Below, piece by piece: positions 8,355 through 16,442 of a stretch of 63,050 nucleotides of DNA; the first letter of the stretch is position 1, and each line of letters begins with the position of its first letter. The notes under the pieces were generated by a model. It was not told the origin of the DNA, searched no databases, and saw only the letters and a program-made list of their open reading frames with translations. The DNA is from Tropicibacter alexandrii (GTDB taxonomy: Bacteria; Pseudomonadota; Alphaproteobacteria; Rhodobacterales; Rhodobacteraceae), in the NCBI RefSeq assembly GCF_003667315.2, contig NZ_RCTZ02000028.1, positions 1-63,050 on the forward strand, written 5' to 3'. A program made the translations under genes and the position numbers.

Positions 8355-8648
8355 TTGAGAAACCCAAGGTTGACAGGCCTGCTCCCATTGCAAGCTATGG
8401 TCCTTCTGATCTGCGTTCCCGGACCAGTTTTGGCGGAATCCTGCTTCGCCCCGGCCCGTCCCTTCCTGCCAAGCGATTCGCAGGCAGCGCGGGACTATGC
8501 AGACATCATCCGTGGCGATTTCGAAGATTACATTCAGGATATCCAGAGCTACTTCCGTTGCCTCGACAGCGAACGCGCCCGCGCCTTCGAGGAAGCGCGC
8601 GAAGTCAGCGAGGACTATGGCCGATTTCTGCAATTGGCAGGGGATTGA
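8355..8648 (+). CDS. Small exported protein of unknown function
   Basis: About 97 residues with a clear signal peptide (LLPLQAMVLLICVPGPVLA) before ESCFAPARPF. The mature part is acidic and helical (AARDYADIIRGDFEDYIQDI) with two cysteines, so it may carry one disulfide. TTG at 8355 is preferred because AAGGAG lies 9 bases upstream; a GTG at 8328 lacks such a site. It is divergent from the T4SS operon across the 8251 palindrome. Function unknown. Confidence 0.6.
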   Translation: MRNPRLTGLLPLQAMVLLICVPGPVLAESCFAPARPFLPSDSQAARDYADIIRGDFEDYIQDIQSYFRCLDSERARAFEEAREVSEDYGRFLQLAGD

Positions 8649-8712
8649 TGGGCAACCTCGGGAGCATCAGACTTGCAGCCCATGGAAACCAGACGCCGAT
8701 AACACCCTCATA

Positions 8713-8729
8713 TATCTACTTTTTAGATA
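8713..8729. promoter_or_regulatory. Inverted repeat upstream of the XRE regulator
   Basis: TATCTA and TAGATA are separated by CTTTT, 44 bases before the GTG of the XRE gene. A small XRE protein often represses itself through such a site. It shares the TATC/GATA character of the 8251 palindrome but not its exact sequence. The role is a guess. Confidence 0.35.
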
Positions 8730-8772
8730 ACAGATTTCATCCGCTAGCGACGTCACAAAAGGTATGTGACGC

Positions 8773-9030
8773 GTGGCAAAGACAATCAGAAGCACAGGAC
8801 AGGTGGCACTCTGCCAAGCATTGGTCGACGCCCGCATCAAGGCGGGCCTCGGTCAGGAGGACTTGGCGGTCAAGCTCAAGTGCCATCAATCACTTGTGGC
8901 GCGCATTGAAAGCGGCCAGCGCCGGGTCGACGTCGTCGAGCTGGTCGTCCTTGCGCGCGCCATTGGCTTTGACCCCTTCAAGGTTCTGGCGATCGTTGAA
9001 GCCGCCACGGAGCCCGACCACCGGATTTGA
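8773..9030 (+). CDS. XRE-family helix-turn-helix regulator
   Basis: An 85-residue DNA-binding protein made up of one Cro/C1-type HTH. The recognition region QEDLAVKLKCHQSLVARIES (about residues 32-51) is followed by GQRRVDVVELVVLARAIG. There is no second domain. The start is GTG at 8773. It lies between the T4SS operon and small unassigned genes, and the two inverted repeats at 8251 and 8713 are plausible targets. Control of T4SS genes is inference. Confidence 0.8.
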   Translation: MAKTIRSTGQVALCQALVDARIKAGLGQEDLAVKLKCHQSLVARIESGQRRVDVVELVVLARAIGFDPFKVLAIVEAATEPDHRI

Positions 9031-9196
9031 TCCATTTCATCTTTCGAGAACACGGGAGCTGACTTCTCCCGGTGTGAATTCGTTACCGCGAGGACGAACA
9101 GTAACCGATTTTAACGAGGCCCGGCACACGGTTGCAGCAAACGCTTTGGATCTGAGCTGCTATCCGCAACGCCAAATTGCAGGAAGTCAGTAAACA

Positions 9197-9421
9197 GTGA
9201 ACGAAAATGAGGTCGAAGGCGTCGCGATCGCCAATTTGATTGCAACCGATGAAGAAGCCATTGTCGGCTGGGTATATCGCTGGAACACAGGTGCTCTGGC
9301 AATCCGGTGGGACATCCATGGCCCGCAGCGTGTCTCAAAGATTTACCCGGAGCTCTGCGATGCGGATAAAGCCGAAATTGACTTCGCGTCTCTCATGCAG
9401 CTGCCCTGTCGCGACGACTGA
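9197..9421 (+). CDS. Small hypothetical protein
   Basis: A 74-residue acidic protein opening MNENEVEGVAIANLIATDEE from a GTG, with sequence character consistent with a real small protein (VGWVYRWNTGALAIRWDI). No motif is recognised and the ribosome-binding site is weak. It stands alone between the XRE gene and a minus-strand exported protein, and may be a plasmid accessory gene. Confidence 0.4.
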   Translation: MNENEVEGVAIANLIATDEEAIVGWVYRWNTGALAIRWDIHGPQRVSKIYPELCDADKAEIDFASLMQLPCRDD

Positions 9422-9524
9422 CATGGTAGAATATGGCCTTTATGGCCCTCGATTGTGTGAGTGTGCCTGCGTTGCAGGTTTGATTTCGTACAAGGCCCTG
9501 CGCGACTTCGCTGCGGCTCAATAG

Positions 9525-10280
9525 TCAGTAATTGACCTGCTCAAAACCGTAATTCCCGCTATAGTCACGCCACTCAACGAAGACGGATCTGTGATAAATG
9601 CTCGGGCAGTGCTCGCCCCATCGCTCGAGACCGGCATGCGCATCAGGAAGCGCTGCGGGTGACGACACCCTCCAAGAAAAATCGCCCTGGATCCCGTAGG
9701 TGCCGAGGACAACGGCGGCGCTGCGGTTGCAGTCGCCATCTCGCCCGGATTCGTGCTGGCGGGCATAACGAACGTCAAAGACGCGGATGGAACGCACGAA
9801 GTTGAATTCCGGCCCGCTGATATCGATGTCGGCGCGGTCTTTTACGAGCTGGAGGGCGTAATCAGCCCTTACGAGGTTGTCCCAAGCCGCGTTGGAGCCT
9901 TTGCGCCCAAGCATCCCGCCTGCCCTGGCTGCCTGATCGAAGAGCGGGGTTGAAGAGTTTGGAGGGGTTCCTGAATCACCATATAGGGCATCGAAGATCC
10001 GGTCCGCGGGCCGCGATCTAGCAGGTCCATCGTAAGACGCACCCATCGGGCAGCGCCAAATCTGAAGCGGCGGCTCCACCGGCCATGGAGTTATGCGCCG
10101 GATGAACTCGGCCCGTGCGCGGGCGCAGGGCACGGAAGCTGGCCATCCACCGGACAAACACAGCAGGATGGCACAATCGATCTGATAGGTTTGGGCGCGT
10201 GCTTGTGTCGGAACTGTTGGGCCGGTCAAGGCGAGAGCTAAAAAGGCCGCCAGAGGGAGGTTTTTGAATTCGAAACGCAT
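9525..10280 (-). CDS. Exported protein of unknown function
   Basis: About 251 residues. The ATG at 10280 begins MRFEFKNLPLAAFLALALTG, a signal peptide ending near TQARAQT. The mature protein contains several cysteines (CAILLCLSGGWP, CARARAEF, RCPMGASYDG, DCNRSAAVV), suggesting disulfides in the periplasm. Its position just outside the T4SS cluster hints at a conjugation accessory role. No family is recognised. Confidence 0.6.
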   Translation of the reverse strand: MRFEFKNLPLAAFLALALTGPTVPTQARAQTYQIDCAILLCLSGGWPASVPCARARAEFIRRITPWPVEPPLQIWRCPMGASYDGPARSRPADRIFDALYGDSGTPPNSSTPLFDQAARAGGMLGRKGSNAAWDNLVRADYALQLVKDRADIDISGPEFNFVRSIRVFDVRYARQHESGRDGDCNRSAAVVLGTYGIQGDFSWRVSSPAALPDAHAGLERWGEHCPSIYHRSVFVEWRDYSGNYGFEQVNY

Positions 10281-10714
10281 GGCAAGGACCCTTGACAATC
10301 TTCACCCAGCATACCTACGAAAATATACTATTGCAACAATGATGATGCGTGTTGCGGTTGCGGCGGTCAGCAAGATCGCGAGGTGACCGAGCCGCCCGTC
10401 GTCATCCGCCACGTTCCGCGCTGCGCCAATCCCACGGCATGTCAAAGCGTCCGAGCCATCTCGATCGTCAAATGAGTCTCGAATTGCCCTTAAATCGGTT
10501 CTACCTAAATCTGTTTGGCGAATAGGACGCATTCGGGCTCTCAGCAGTTCTGCAACGGCTCAGAAGCAGACGGAACCTTGAAGGCTTCGAACCTCGTGAG
10601 TTCGAGGACCAGGCCAGGCTGGCTTGAAGCAGGCCGTGCACCCGTTTCAGGTCGCTGTCGCTTAGCTTGCACTCGCAATCGACGTCGATCACACCTTCAT
10701 GACCTCTCACAAGC
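10281..10714. other. 434-base gap without a supported gene
   Basis: Separates the T4SS side from the metal island. The minus strand has an open stretch at 10501-10710, just after the cation-efflux gene. It has a GTG start and encodes VIDVDCECKLSDSDLKRVHG, which looks protein-like but then degenerates into a Ser/Arg-rich tail. It may be the remnant of a small metal-related protein. Nothing else coding, repetitive or structured was seen. Confidence 0.4.
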
Positions 10715-11659
10715 TCAGTGAAAACGGTTCTCCTCCTCTTCAGGCTTGCCGTGACCGTAGAGGTCGGCGTTTTCGTGTGCGCGGTCTTCGTGTTCGAACT
10801 CCAGGCTGGAATGGGCGATGTTGAAGTCCTCCTTCAGCCGGTCCTTGATCGCTGCCTTGATCTTTTCGATTTTACCCCAGCCGCCCGCTGTCAGCACCAC
10901 GTGGCAGTCCAGCGCCGCCTTGTGCTCCTCCATCTGCCACAGATGCACGTGGTGAACGTCCGCTACACCATCGACGCTCCGCAGCGCCTCAACGACGGCT
11001 GCATTGTCGATGTCGGGTGGGCTGCCGAGCATCAGGGTTCTGATCGGACCGCCAATCTCAGTGAAAGCCAGATAGAGGATGTAAAGGGCAATGCCGATGG
11101 TGATTGCGGGATCGACCCATCGCATGTCGTAGAGGATGATCAGGGACCCTCCAATGATGACTGCCACAGAGGCCAAAGCGTCCGACAGGTTGTGCAGGAA
11201 AAGCGCACGGATGTTCACACTGCCTTTCTGCATCGAATAGGTGAGCAGCGCCGTCAACGTGTCGACGACGAGTGCCACACCGCCCAGGATCACCACCGTC
11301 CAACCAGCGACCTCGGGCGGGTCGATCATCCGCATGCCACCCTCATAGATCAGGTAGAAACCGATCAGGATCAGGGTCGTGTAGTTGATGAGTGCCGCGA
11401 CGATTTCAATCCGACCATAGCCGAATGTCATGCGTTCATCGGCGGGTCGTCTGGCGATTTTGCGCGCAACGAACGCGATCACCAGTGACGCCATGTCCGA
11501 AAAATTGTGTAGGGCATCTGCGATCAGCGCCAGGCTGCCGGAAAGGATGCCGCCAACGATCTGCGCGACGGTCAGAAGCCCGTTGGCCCAGATTGCGATG
11601 GAGACCCTACGATCACCTGATTCAGGATCAATGTGGGTATGGCCATGATCATGCGGCAC
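10715..11659 (-). CDS. Cation diffusion facilitator (CzcD/DmeF-like)
   Basis: Inner-membrane divalent-cation/proton antiporter exporting Zn, Co, Cd or similar. The histidine-rich N-terminus (HDHGHTH) precedes six hydrophobic segments. The transport-site motif HNFSDM lies in an early helix, with HNLSDALASV in a later one. The cytoplasmic C-terminal domain shows VADVHHVHLWQMEEHKAALD. The GTG at 11659 has a strong AGGAG 7 bases upstream; an ATG at 11674 lacks one. It overlaps the end of the transglutaminase-like gene, so both read from the MerR-type promoter at 12449. Confidence 0.88.
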   Translation of the reverse strand: MPHDHGHTHIDPESGDRRVSIAIWANGLLTVAQIVGGILSGSLALIADALHNFSDMASLVIAFVARKIARRPADERMTFGYGRIEIVAALINYTTLILIGFYLIYEGGMRMIDPPEVAGWTVVILGGVALVVDTLTALLTYSMQKGSVNIRALFLHNLSDALASVAVIIGGSLIILYDMRWVDPAITIGIALYILYLAFTEIGGPIRTLMLGSPPDIDNAAVVEALRSVDGVADVHHVHLWQMEEHKAALDCHVVLTAGGWGKIEKIKAAIKDRLKEDFNIAHSSLEFEHEDRAHENADLYGHGKPEEEENRFH

Positions 11660-12443
11660 GGTTGTTCTCCTCATGGCTGTGGTTCGGTCGACTGAGACCA
11701 GGGACCTTTGGCAACATTCCACGACGGATGCGGCGAACCCGGGCATTCATCCAGTGACGGATGACGTGGCGATAGAGAAAGTCACGCGCAAATCCGAAGT
11801 TCTGACTATATTTCAAATAAAAGTCATCGGGCGCATCAAAGGTTCCAAAATCACGAACGATACCGGTTTTCTGAATATAAGTGCTGCCGCCGTTCCAACT
11901 GACTGGTGGCGCACTCAGGCAATCCGTTCCAGCGCCGTAGCCGCAAAGGCTTTCTGTTTCGCTGAATTCCTTCTGAAGCGACTGCAGGAAGGGGGCGTCC
12001 AGAATGAAGCCTTCGAGATTGATCCAGCCCTCTTCTGTTTCGACTTCGACCCACGAGTGCAGAATTTCGGACGGTGCGAGGGGGTAGACCAATTCGGGCA
12101 CCACGCCACGCTGCAGGGCCTTGTGGATGGTGAAGCCGTGCAGTCGGCAGCGGATGCCTACGCTGCGCAGCAGTGCCATGAGAAGCGTCCCTTTCGTGTT
12201 GCACTGCCCGTAGCCGTCGGTCAGCACCGCAGAGGCGGGAATGTCGTCGACGCGGTTGTAGCCGAACGCAATCACGTTCCGGACAAAGTCATAAACCGCG
12301 CCAATCCGGTCGACACGGGCAAGGTCATGCCAGCCACGATCTCGTACCAGGTTCGAGATTGAGGGCGAGTCAAAATCCAGCAGTCTTGTTGCGGTTAAAT
12401 AGGAATCGGTGGGTGCCACAGGGTCTCTCCTCGAATCGTTCAC
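11649..12443 (-). CDS. Transglutaminase-like cysteine peptidase domain protein
   Basis: A 264-residue protein of the transglutaminase-like superfamily. The catalytic cysteine lies in DGYGQCNTKGTLLMALLRS, the histidine in ILHSWVEVE, and an acidic residue in NLEGFILDAP, giving the Cys-His-Asp order. No signal peptide is seen, so it is probably cytoplasmic. It is first in a two-gene unit with the cation exporter, downstream of a MerR-type promoter. A link between this fold and metal efflux is unusual; the substrate is unknown. Confidence 0.7.
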   Translation of the reverse strand: MNDSRRDPVAPTDSYLTATRLLDFDSPSISNLVRDRGWHDLARVDRIGAVYDFVRNVIAFGYNRVDDIPASAVLTDGYGQCNTKGTLLMALLRSVGIRCRLHGFTIHKALQRGVVPELVYPLAPSEILHSWVEVETEEGWINLEGFILDAPFLQSLQKEFSETESLCGYGAGTDCLSAPPVSWNGGSTYIQKTGIVRDFGTFDAPDDFYLKYSQNFGFARDFLYRHVIRHWMNARVRRIRRGMLPKVPGLSRPNHSHEENNRAA

Positions 12444-12448
12444 GAGGA

Positions 12449-12479
12449 GTCTTAATCTCTACAGTGACTAGAGAGACAA
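12449..12479 (-). promoter_or_regulatory. MerR-type promoter P1 (transglutaminase/CDF unit)
   Basis: On the minus strand TTGTCT (12479-12474) and TAAGAC (12454-12449) are separated by exactly 19 bases. The spacer carries the inverted repeat TCTCTA-N7-TAGAGA. A 19-20 bp spacer with a dyad inside is the known hallmark of MerR-activated promoters. Four other promoters in the island share the spacing and the core CTCTAGTNACT. Confidence 0.8.
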
Positions 12480-12512
12480 GCCTTTTCTCAAATGTTACTT
12501 TCGATCACAGCT

Positions 12513-13247
12513 CTATCCGATAGTGCCAAGGGCCGGGAAGGTTTCGAGCAGCCAGAAGGCAAGGCGGCTGATCTGACCTGTCATCACGCCGATACCCATC
12601 AGCACCATCAGTCCGCCCGATATACGATAGAGCCATCGACCAGCTGCACCGATCCGCTTTAGCCTGCCTGCAATCTCGTTGGTGAAGAGCGCTATGATTA
12701 GAAACGGCAGTCCAAGCCCTGCGGAGTAGATTGCCAGCAAGGCCATCCCGTCCGCTCCAGATGTCGCGCTTACTGCCAGGATCGACCCAAGCACAGGGCC
12801 TATGCAGGGCGTCCAGCCAAAGGCAAAGGCAAGACCCAAAAGGTAGGCTCCAACGGCGCTGCCGCCGTCAACTTTTACGTCGGGCCTCGTGTCACGCATC
12901 ATTGCGGGGATCTTGATCGCGTCCATCATGACAAGTCCGAACAAGACGATCAAGAAGCCACCCGCAAGCCCGAGTTCGTATTTCCAGCGCAAGAGCATCC
13001 CGCCCAAAAGACTTGCCCCGGCCCCGAGCGCCACGAAGACTGTCGAAAACCCGAGCACGAACCACAAACTCAGGACCACGCTGCGCGCCCGTTCGGCAAT
13101 GCTGCGCGCCGCCCCGGATTTCGCGGCGGGCTGTCCCGCGATGTAAGAGACGTAGCCAGGTGCAAGAGGCAAGACGCAAGGCGACAGAAAGGATATAGCG
13201 CCACCCAGAAAAGCCGCGACGATTCCAACACCTGAGATTTCGAACAT
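12513..13247 (-). CDS. ccdA: CcdA/DsbD-type thiol-disulfide membrane protein
   Basis: A 244-residue inner-membrane protein that passes reducing equivalents from cytoplasmic thioredoxin to periplasmic thiol proteins. Six hydrophobic segments are visible. The two reactive cysteines lie in FLSPCVLPLAPGYVSY (first helix) and FGWTPCIGPVLGS (fourth helix), as in CcdA. It is transcribed alone from the MerR-type promoter at 13286. Its redox partners may be the SCO and DsbA-like proteins of the opposite-strand unit. Confidence 0.88.
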   Translation of the reverse strand: MFEISGVGIVAAFLGGAISFLSPCVLPLAPGYVSYIAGQPAAKSGAARSIAERARSVVLSLWFVLGFSTVFVALGAGASLLGGMLLRWKYELGLAGGFLIVLFGLVMMDAIKIPAMMRDTRPDVKVDGGSAVGAYLLGLAFAFGWTPCIGPVLGSILAVSATSGADGMALLAIYSAGLGLPFLIIALFTNEIAGRLKRIGAAGRWLYRISGGLMVLMGIGVMTGQISRLAFWLLETFPALGTIG

Positions 13248-13285
13248 TCAATTCCTGCCTTGCTTTAGCCTGTGAAACGCGCACC

Positions 13286-13316
13286 GTTGTAAAAGCTAAA
13301 GCTACTGTAGGAGCAA
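13286..13316 (-). promoter_or_regulatory. MerR-type promoter P2 (ccdA)
   Basis: Minus-strand TTGCTC (13316-13311) and TACAAC (13291-13286) flank a 19-base spacer that begins CTACAGTAGCTTTAG. It lies 39 bases before the ccdA start. The spacing and the CTACAGT core match the promoter at 14194. Confidence 0.75.
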
Positions 13317-13325
13317 TGCCGTTTT

Positions 13326-13652
13326 TTACGCTCCGCGGGGTGCCGCGAGGATGATAGCGGCACCCAACAAGCATACAGCGGTGCCGAGCAGATCCCACCT
13401 GTCCGGCCGGTGCCCTTCGGCGAGCCACATCCAGAGAATGGACGCGGCAATATAGATCCCACCATAGGCCGCAAAGGCGCGTCCCGCAGCCACAGTGTCG
13501 ACCTGAGCCAGAAGCCAGCCGAACGCCACCAGCGCCGCTACACCGGGGACAAGCCAAAGAGGGGACGCGCCAAGACGCCACCATGCCCAGATGGCAAAGC
13601 ATCCGGCGATCTCAGCCAAGGCCGCGAGCGGATAGACGAGCACTGCGGTCAT
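13326..13652 (-). CDS. YnfA/UPF0060-family membrane protein
   Basis: A 108-residue protein with four predicted transmembrane helices filling most of its length. It has the family features [12 protein letters not shown] near the N-terminus and [18 protein letters not shown] in the middle. UPF0060 proteins resemble small drug/metal transporters, but their substrate is not established. It begins 2 bases after the merR stop, so it is probably co-transcribed with the regulator. Confidence 0.85.
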   Translation of the reverse strand: MTAVLVYPLAALAEIAGCFAIWAWWRLGASPLWLVPGVAALVAFGWLLAQVDTVAAGRAFAAYGGIYIAASILWMWLAEGHRPDRWDLLGTAVCLLGAAIILAAPRGA

Positions 13653-13653
13653 C

Positions 13654-14082
13654 TCAGGCGCCGATCTCGTCGTGGTCCGTCAGGCACTCGGAATGGTCGC
13701 GCAACACCTCCAGCACACGGCAATCGGCCGTGTGCCCGCCGCTGCATTCATGCACCATCCTCTGCAATTCTGTCCGAAGGGCTTCAAGTCGGGCCATACG
13801 TTGCTCAACCTGCTTAAGTTGCCTGCGAGCGATGGCATCGGCCTCCGCGCAAGACTTGTCCGGATGATCGCTCAGATCGAGAAGCTCACGGATCGCGTCC
13901 AGCGAGAACCCGAGTTGCCGCGCATGCCGGACGAAAGACAAACGGTCAAGCTCACTATCTCCATAGCGCCGCTGACCGCCAGCCGATCGCCCGGGCTCGG
14001 GCAAGAGTCCGATCTGCTCGTAATAGCGGATCGTCTGCACCTTCGTCCCGGTCTTTTTTGCCAAAGTGCCGATTGTCAGCAT
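13654..14082 (-). CDS. MerR-family metal-responsive regulator (ZntR/CadR/PbrR type)
   Basis: A 142-residue transcription activator. The N-terminal winged helix reads [20 protein letters not shown], then [20 protein letters not shown], followed by a long dimerisation helix. Candidate metal ligands are Cys78, Cys113, His117, Cys121 and Cys133. Cys78 with a C-terminal C-x3-H-x3-C loop is characteristic of the Zn/Cd/Pb-sensing branch rather than the copper CueR branch. Five MerR-type promoters surround it within 22 kb. It has GGAGAG 6 bases before its ATG. Confidence 0.88.
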   Translation of the reverse strand: MLTIGTLAKKTGTKVQTIRYYEQIGLLPEPGRSAGGQRRYGDSELDRLSFVRHARQLGFSLDAIRELLDLSDHPDKSCAEADAIARRQLKQVEQRMARLEALRTELQRMVHECSGGHTADCRVLEVLRDHSECLTDHDEIGA

Positions 14083-14100
14083 ATCATCTCTCCAGACTAT

Positions 14101-14115
14101 CTACAGCCCGTGTAG
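14101..14115 (-). promoter_or_regulatory. Dyad in the merR leader, possible autoregulatory site
   Basis: CTACAGCCCGTGTAG is an inverted repeat (CTACA/TGTAG) 19 bases upstream of the merR start. It shares the CTACA half-site with the regulon operators. On the minus strand TTAAAG and TAGTCT flank it with 16 bases between, so it could overlap the regulator's own promoter. Confidence 0.45.
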
Positions 14116-14193
14116 CTTTAAGCGTTTTTTTGCACAAGTTCCGCTTGGCATCTCACAGGTCAGTGAACATCGCTCTTCCATCCATAATAAGTC

Positions 14194-14224
14194 TTGAACC
14201 TACAGTAGCTAGAGGGTGTAAACG
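14194..14224 (+). promoter_or_regulatory. MerR-type promoter P3 (SCO-to-CtaG unit)
   Basis: TTGAAC (14194-14199) and TAAACG (14219-14224) are separated by 19 bases beginning CTACAGTAGCTAGAGG. It lies 36 bases before the first gene of the 13-gene plus-strand unit, in the gap shared with merR. It is divergent from the regulator, the classic MerR arrangement. Confidence 0.85.
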
Positions 14225-14259
14225 CGCTGAAAATATAGAATCAAATTCGGGCGGAGCGC

Positions 14260-14862
14260 GTGAAGCTTTCAAATCTTCAGAAAGTACTATGGGTTTTGGC
14301 GGGCGCGGCGGCGTTCGTTTTCATCTGGCTGCTAATGTGGGCGGACTACCGCGCCGACCTTGCCCAAGCCGAGACCGAACCACCTTTCTTTGCGCAGTTC
14401 GAACTCACGGATCATCGCGGCATGGTCCAAACAGACGAAGATTTCGCAGGGCGCTGGATGCTGGTCTTCTTTGGTTTCACCAATTGCCCCGACGTCTGTC
14501 CAACAACACTGTCCGAAGTCGCGGCCGTGATGGAGGGCTTGGGCGACGAGGCGGCAAAGGTCCAGCCGATCTTTATAACGATTGATCCGGAGCGGGATAC
14601 GCCGACAGCACTTGCCGGGTATGTGCCCCTGTTCGACGCTGGGATCATCGGGCTGACCGGCACGCCGGAGCAGATCGCCGCAACATCCGAGACCTTCCCA
14701 ATTTTCTTTGAGAGGATCGAGGAGGCCACCGCGCCGGGTGGATACACAATGGGGCACACATCGCACCTGTTTCTTTTTGATCCGCGGGCGGGCTTCGCCA
14801 ATTCCTGGCCCTACGGCACACCCGCCGAAGAGATCCTTGCGGATCTGAGAAAGAGGATCTGA
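14260..14862 (+). CDS. SCO1/SenC family protein (first copy)
   Basis: Membrane-anchored thioredoxin-fold copper chaperone or thiol reductase of about 200 residues. It has an N-terminal anchor (VLWVLAGAAAFVFIWLLMWA), the metal/redox motif CPDVCP in GFTNCPDVCPTTLSEV, the family signature FITIDPERDTP, and the conserved distal histidine in MGHTSH. GTG at 14260 has GGAG upstream. It is the first gene after promoter P3. SCO proteins normally deliver copper to cytochrome oxidase. Confidence 0.88.
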   Translation: MKLSNLQKVLWVLAGAAAFVFIWLLMWADYRADLAQAETEPPFFAQFELTDHRGMVQTDEDFAGRWMLVFFGFTNCPDVCPTTLSEVAAVMEGLGDEAAKVQPIFITIDPERDTPTALAGYVPLFDAGIIGLTGTPEQIAATSETFPIFFERIEEATAPGGYTMGHTSHLFLFDPRAGFANSWPYGTPAEEILADLRKRI

Positions 14863-14867
14863 TTGCC

Positions 14868-15290
14868 ATGACCCGCCTTTCCGGAGAAGCGGCCCTTGTT
14901 CTTGCTTGGATCATTGCGCTTATCGCATCGCTTGCCGTGCTCTTTATTGGCGAGGTGCTTGGTCAAACGCCTTGCGTCCTTTGCTGGTTCCAGCGCGCCT
15001 TCATGTTCCCCCTGGCTATCGTTCTTGGGCTCGGGCTGTGGTGGCAGGATCCCCGCGTGGGGCGCTATGGCGTTGCGCTAGCGCTTGGGGGGGCGGCAGT
15101 GGCGTTGTATCACATCGGCCTCTATGTCGGGCTGATCCCCGAGGCGATCCAGCCCTGCACGGCGACCGGCCCCTCTTGTACCGACGACAACCAGGTGGTC
15201 TTCGGCATTCCGATTCCGCTGTTGGCGCTTGTCGCCTTCACGATGATCGGGATGCTGTCGGCCCTTTCACTGAAGGAAAAACAAACATGA
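14868..15290 (+). CDS. dsbB: DsbB-like disulfide bond formation protein
   Basis: A 140-residue four-helix membrane protein that reoxidises DsbA and passes electrons to quinone. The first cysteine pair is in TPCVLCWFQRAFMFP. The second pair lies in the second periplasmic loop (PCTATGPSC). The next gene, a DsbA-like protein, overlaps its stop (ATGA), making a matched oxidant pair. Confidence 0.85.
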   Translation: MTRLSGEAALVLAWIIALIASLAVLFIGEVLGQTPCVLCWFQRAFMFPLAIVLGLGLWWQDPRVGRYGVALALGGAAVALYHIGLYVGLIPEAIQPCTATGPSCTDDNQVVFGIPIPLLALVAFTMIGMLSALSLKEKQT

Positions 15291-15946
15291 ATCGACGCGG
15301 CCTCGTTCTATCCGTTCTGGCTGTTGGCGCCGCAGGTTTTGGCGGCGCGGCCTGGTATGCCACCCGCCCCCAACCCATGGCAGAGGCAGTCCCTGTCGCG
15401 CCCGAAGTGAACGATGTGCTGATCCGGCCCTATTCCCCGATCCTCGGCCCCGAAACGGCACCTGTCACGATTGTCGAGTTTTTCGATCCAGCTTGCGAGG
15501 CATGCCGCGCATTCTATCCCGTGGTCAAAGAGATCATGGCTGAGCACGGTGATGCGATCCGTGTCGTAATTCGATACACCGCGTTTCACGGGGACGCTTC
15601 GGTGGAAGCGATCCGTGTTCTCGAAGCTGCGCGGATGCAGGATGTGTTCGAACCCGTGCTGGAAGCGGTCCTGCGCGAGCAGCCGCGATGGGCGTCCCAT
15701 GGCACTCCGGCACCGGGTTTGATCCTTGAGATTGCCGCAAGCGGTGGTCTGGATGTCGAAGCTGCTCGGACACAGATGCTGGCCCCCGGTGTCGTGGCGG
15801 TGCTCAATCAGGACCGCGCTGATGTCGAAGCGGTAGGCGTGCGACAAACGCCCACGTTCTTCGTCAACGCCAAGCCATTAGACCCGTTCGGTGAGGCCGA
15901 ACTGCGGCGACTGGTGGCTGCGGAAGTTGCGGCCAGCCAAAGTTGA
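15287..15946 (+). CDS. DsbA-family thioredoxin-like protein
   Basis: A 219-residue exported or anchored protein with an N-terminal hydrophobic segment (GLVLSVLAVGAAGFGGAAWY). Its DsbA-type thioredoxin fold has active site CEAC in FFDPACEACRAFYP and the cis-proline region QTPTFFVN near the C-terminus. It is coupled to dsbB and probably supplies or isomerises disulfides in the periplasm for other products of the unit. Confidence 0.88.
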   Translation: MNRRGLVLSVLAVGAAGFGGAAWYATRPQPMAEAVPVAPEVNDVLIRPYSPILGPETAPVTIVEFFDPACEACRAFYPVVKEIMAEHGDAIRVVIRYTAFHGDASVEAIRVLEAARMQDVFEPVLEAVLREQPRWASHGTPAPGLILEIAASGGLDVEAARTQMLAPGVVAVLNQDRADVEAVGVRQTPTFFVNAKPLDPFGEAELRRLVAAEVAASQS

Positions 15947-15974
15947 TGCTCGGCCAGATACAGGAGAATTCTTC

Positions 15975-16442
15975 ATGACAAAACGATCTTACATCAATGG
16001 TTTGCCCCTTGTCTTGCTACTCTCGGGCATGTCGACTCCGGCATTTGCCGGTTCGGAGGATGTGGTCGTCGAAAACGCGTGGTCCCGTGCTTCAATCGGG
16101 GTCAACCGCCCTGGTGCGGCCTATATGACTGTGCGCAACACCGGTGAAGACACGGTCACGCTGACCGGGCTTACAACACCACTGGCCGTGATGCCCCAGA
16201 TCCATGAGACGAAAACCAACGCCGACGGCGTCAGTTCTATGGCGCCTGCTGACGAAATCACGATTGAACCGGGCCAAAGCGTAGCATTGGAACCGGGAGG
16301 GCTGCACGCCATGCTCATGAAGCTGCAAAACCCGATGATCGAAGGCGAGACCTTCCCACTGACACTGACGTTCTCGGACGGTGGTGAAGTGACTGTTGAG
16401 GTCCCAATTCTGGGGATCGCCGCGCGCGGGCCGGAGAGCTGA
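15975..16442 (+). CDS. PCuAC-family periplasmic copper chaperone
   Basis: A 155-residue protein with a signal peptide ending TPAFAG. The copper-binding pattern H-x11-M-x21-H-x-M is present: His in MPQIHE, Met in SSMAP, and HAM in GGLHAMLMK. PCuAC proteins hand Cu(I) to the CuA site of oxidases together with SCO, which fits the SCO genes on either side. Its stop overlaps the next SCO start. Confidence 0.9.
   Translation: MTKRSYINGLPLVLLLSGMSTPAFAGSEDVVVENAWSRASIGVNRPGAAYMTVRNTGEDTVTLTGLTTPLAVMPQIHETKTNADGVSSMAPADEITIEPGQSVALEPGGLHAMLMKLQNPMIEGETFPLTLTFSDGGEVTVEVPILGIAARGPES

Noticed and set aside
10501-10710. A 69-codon open frame after the cation-efflux gene
   Set aside because: Only the first 20-30 residues look protein-like; the rest is Ser/Arg-rich and the start is GTG without a good site. 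Left as part of the gap note.
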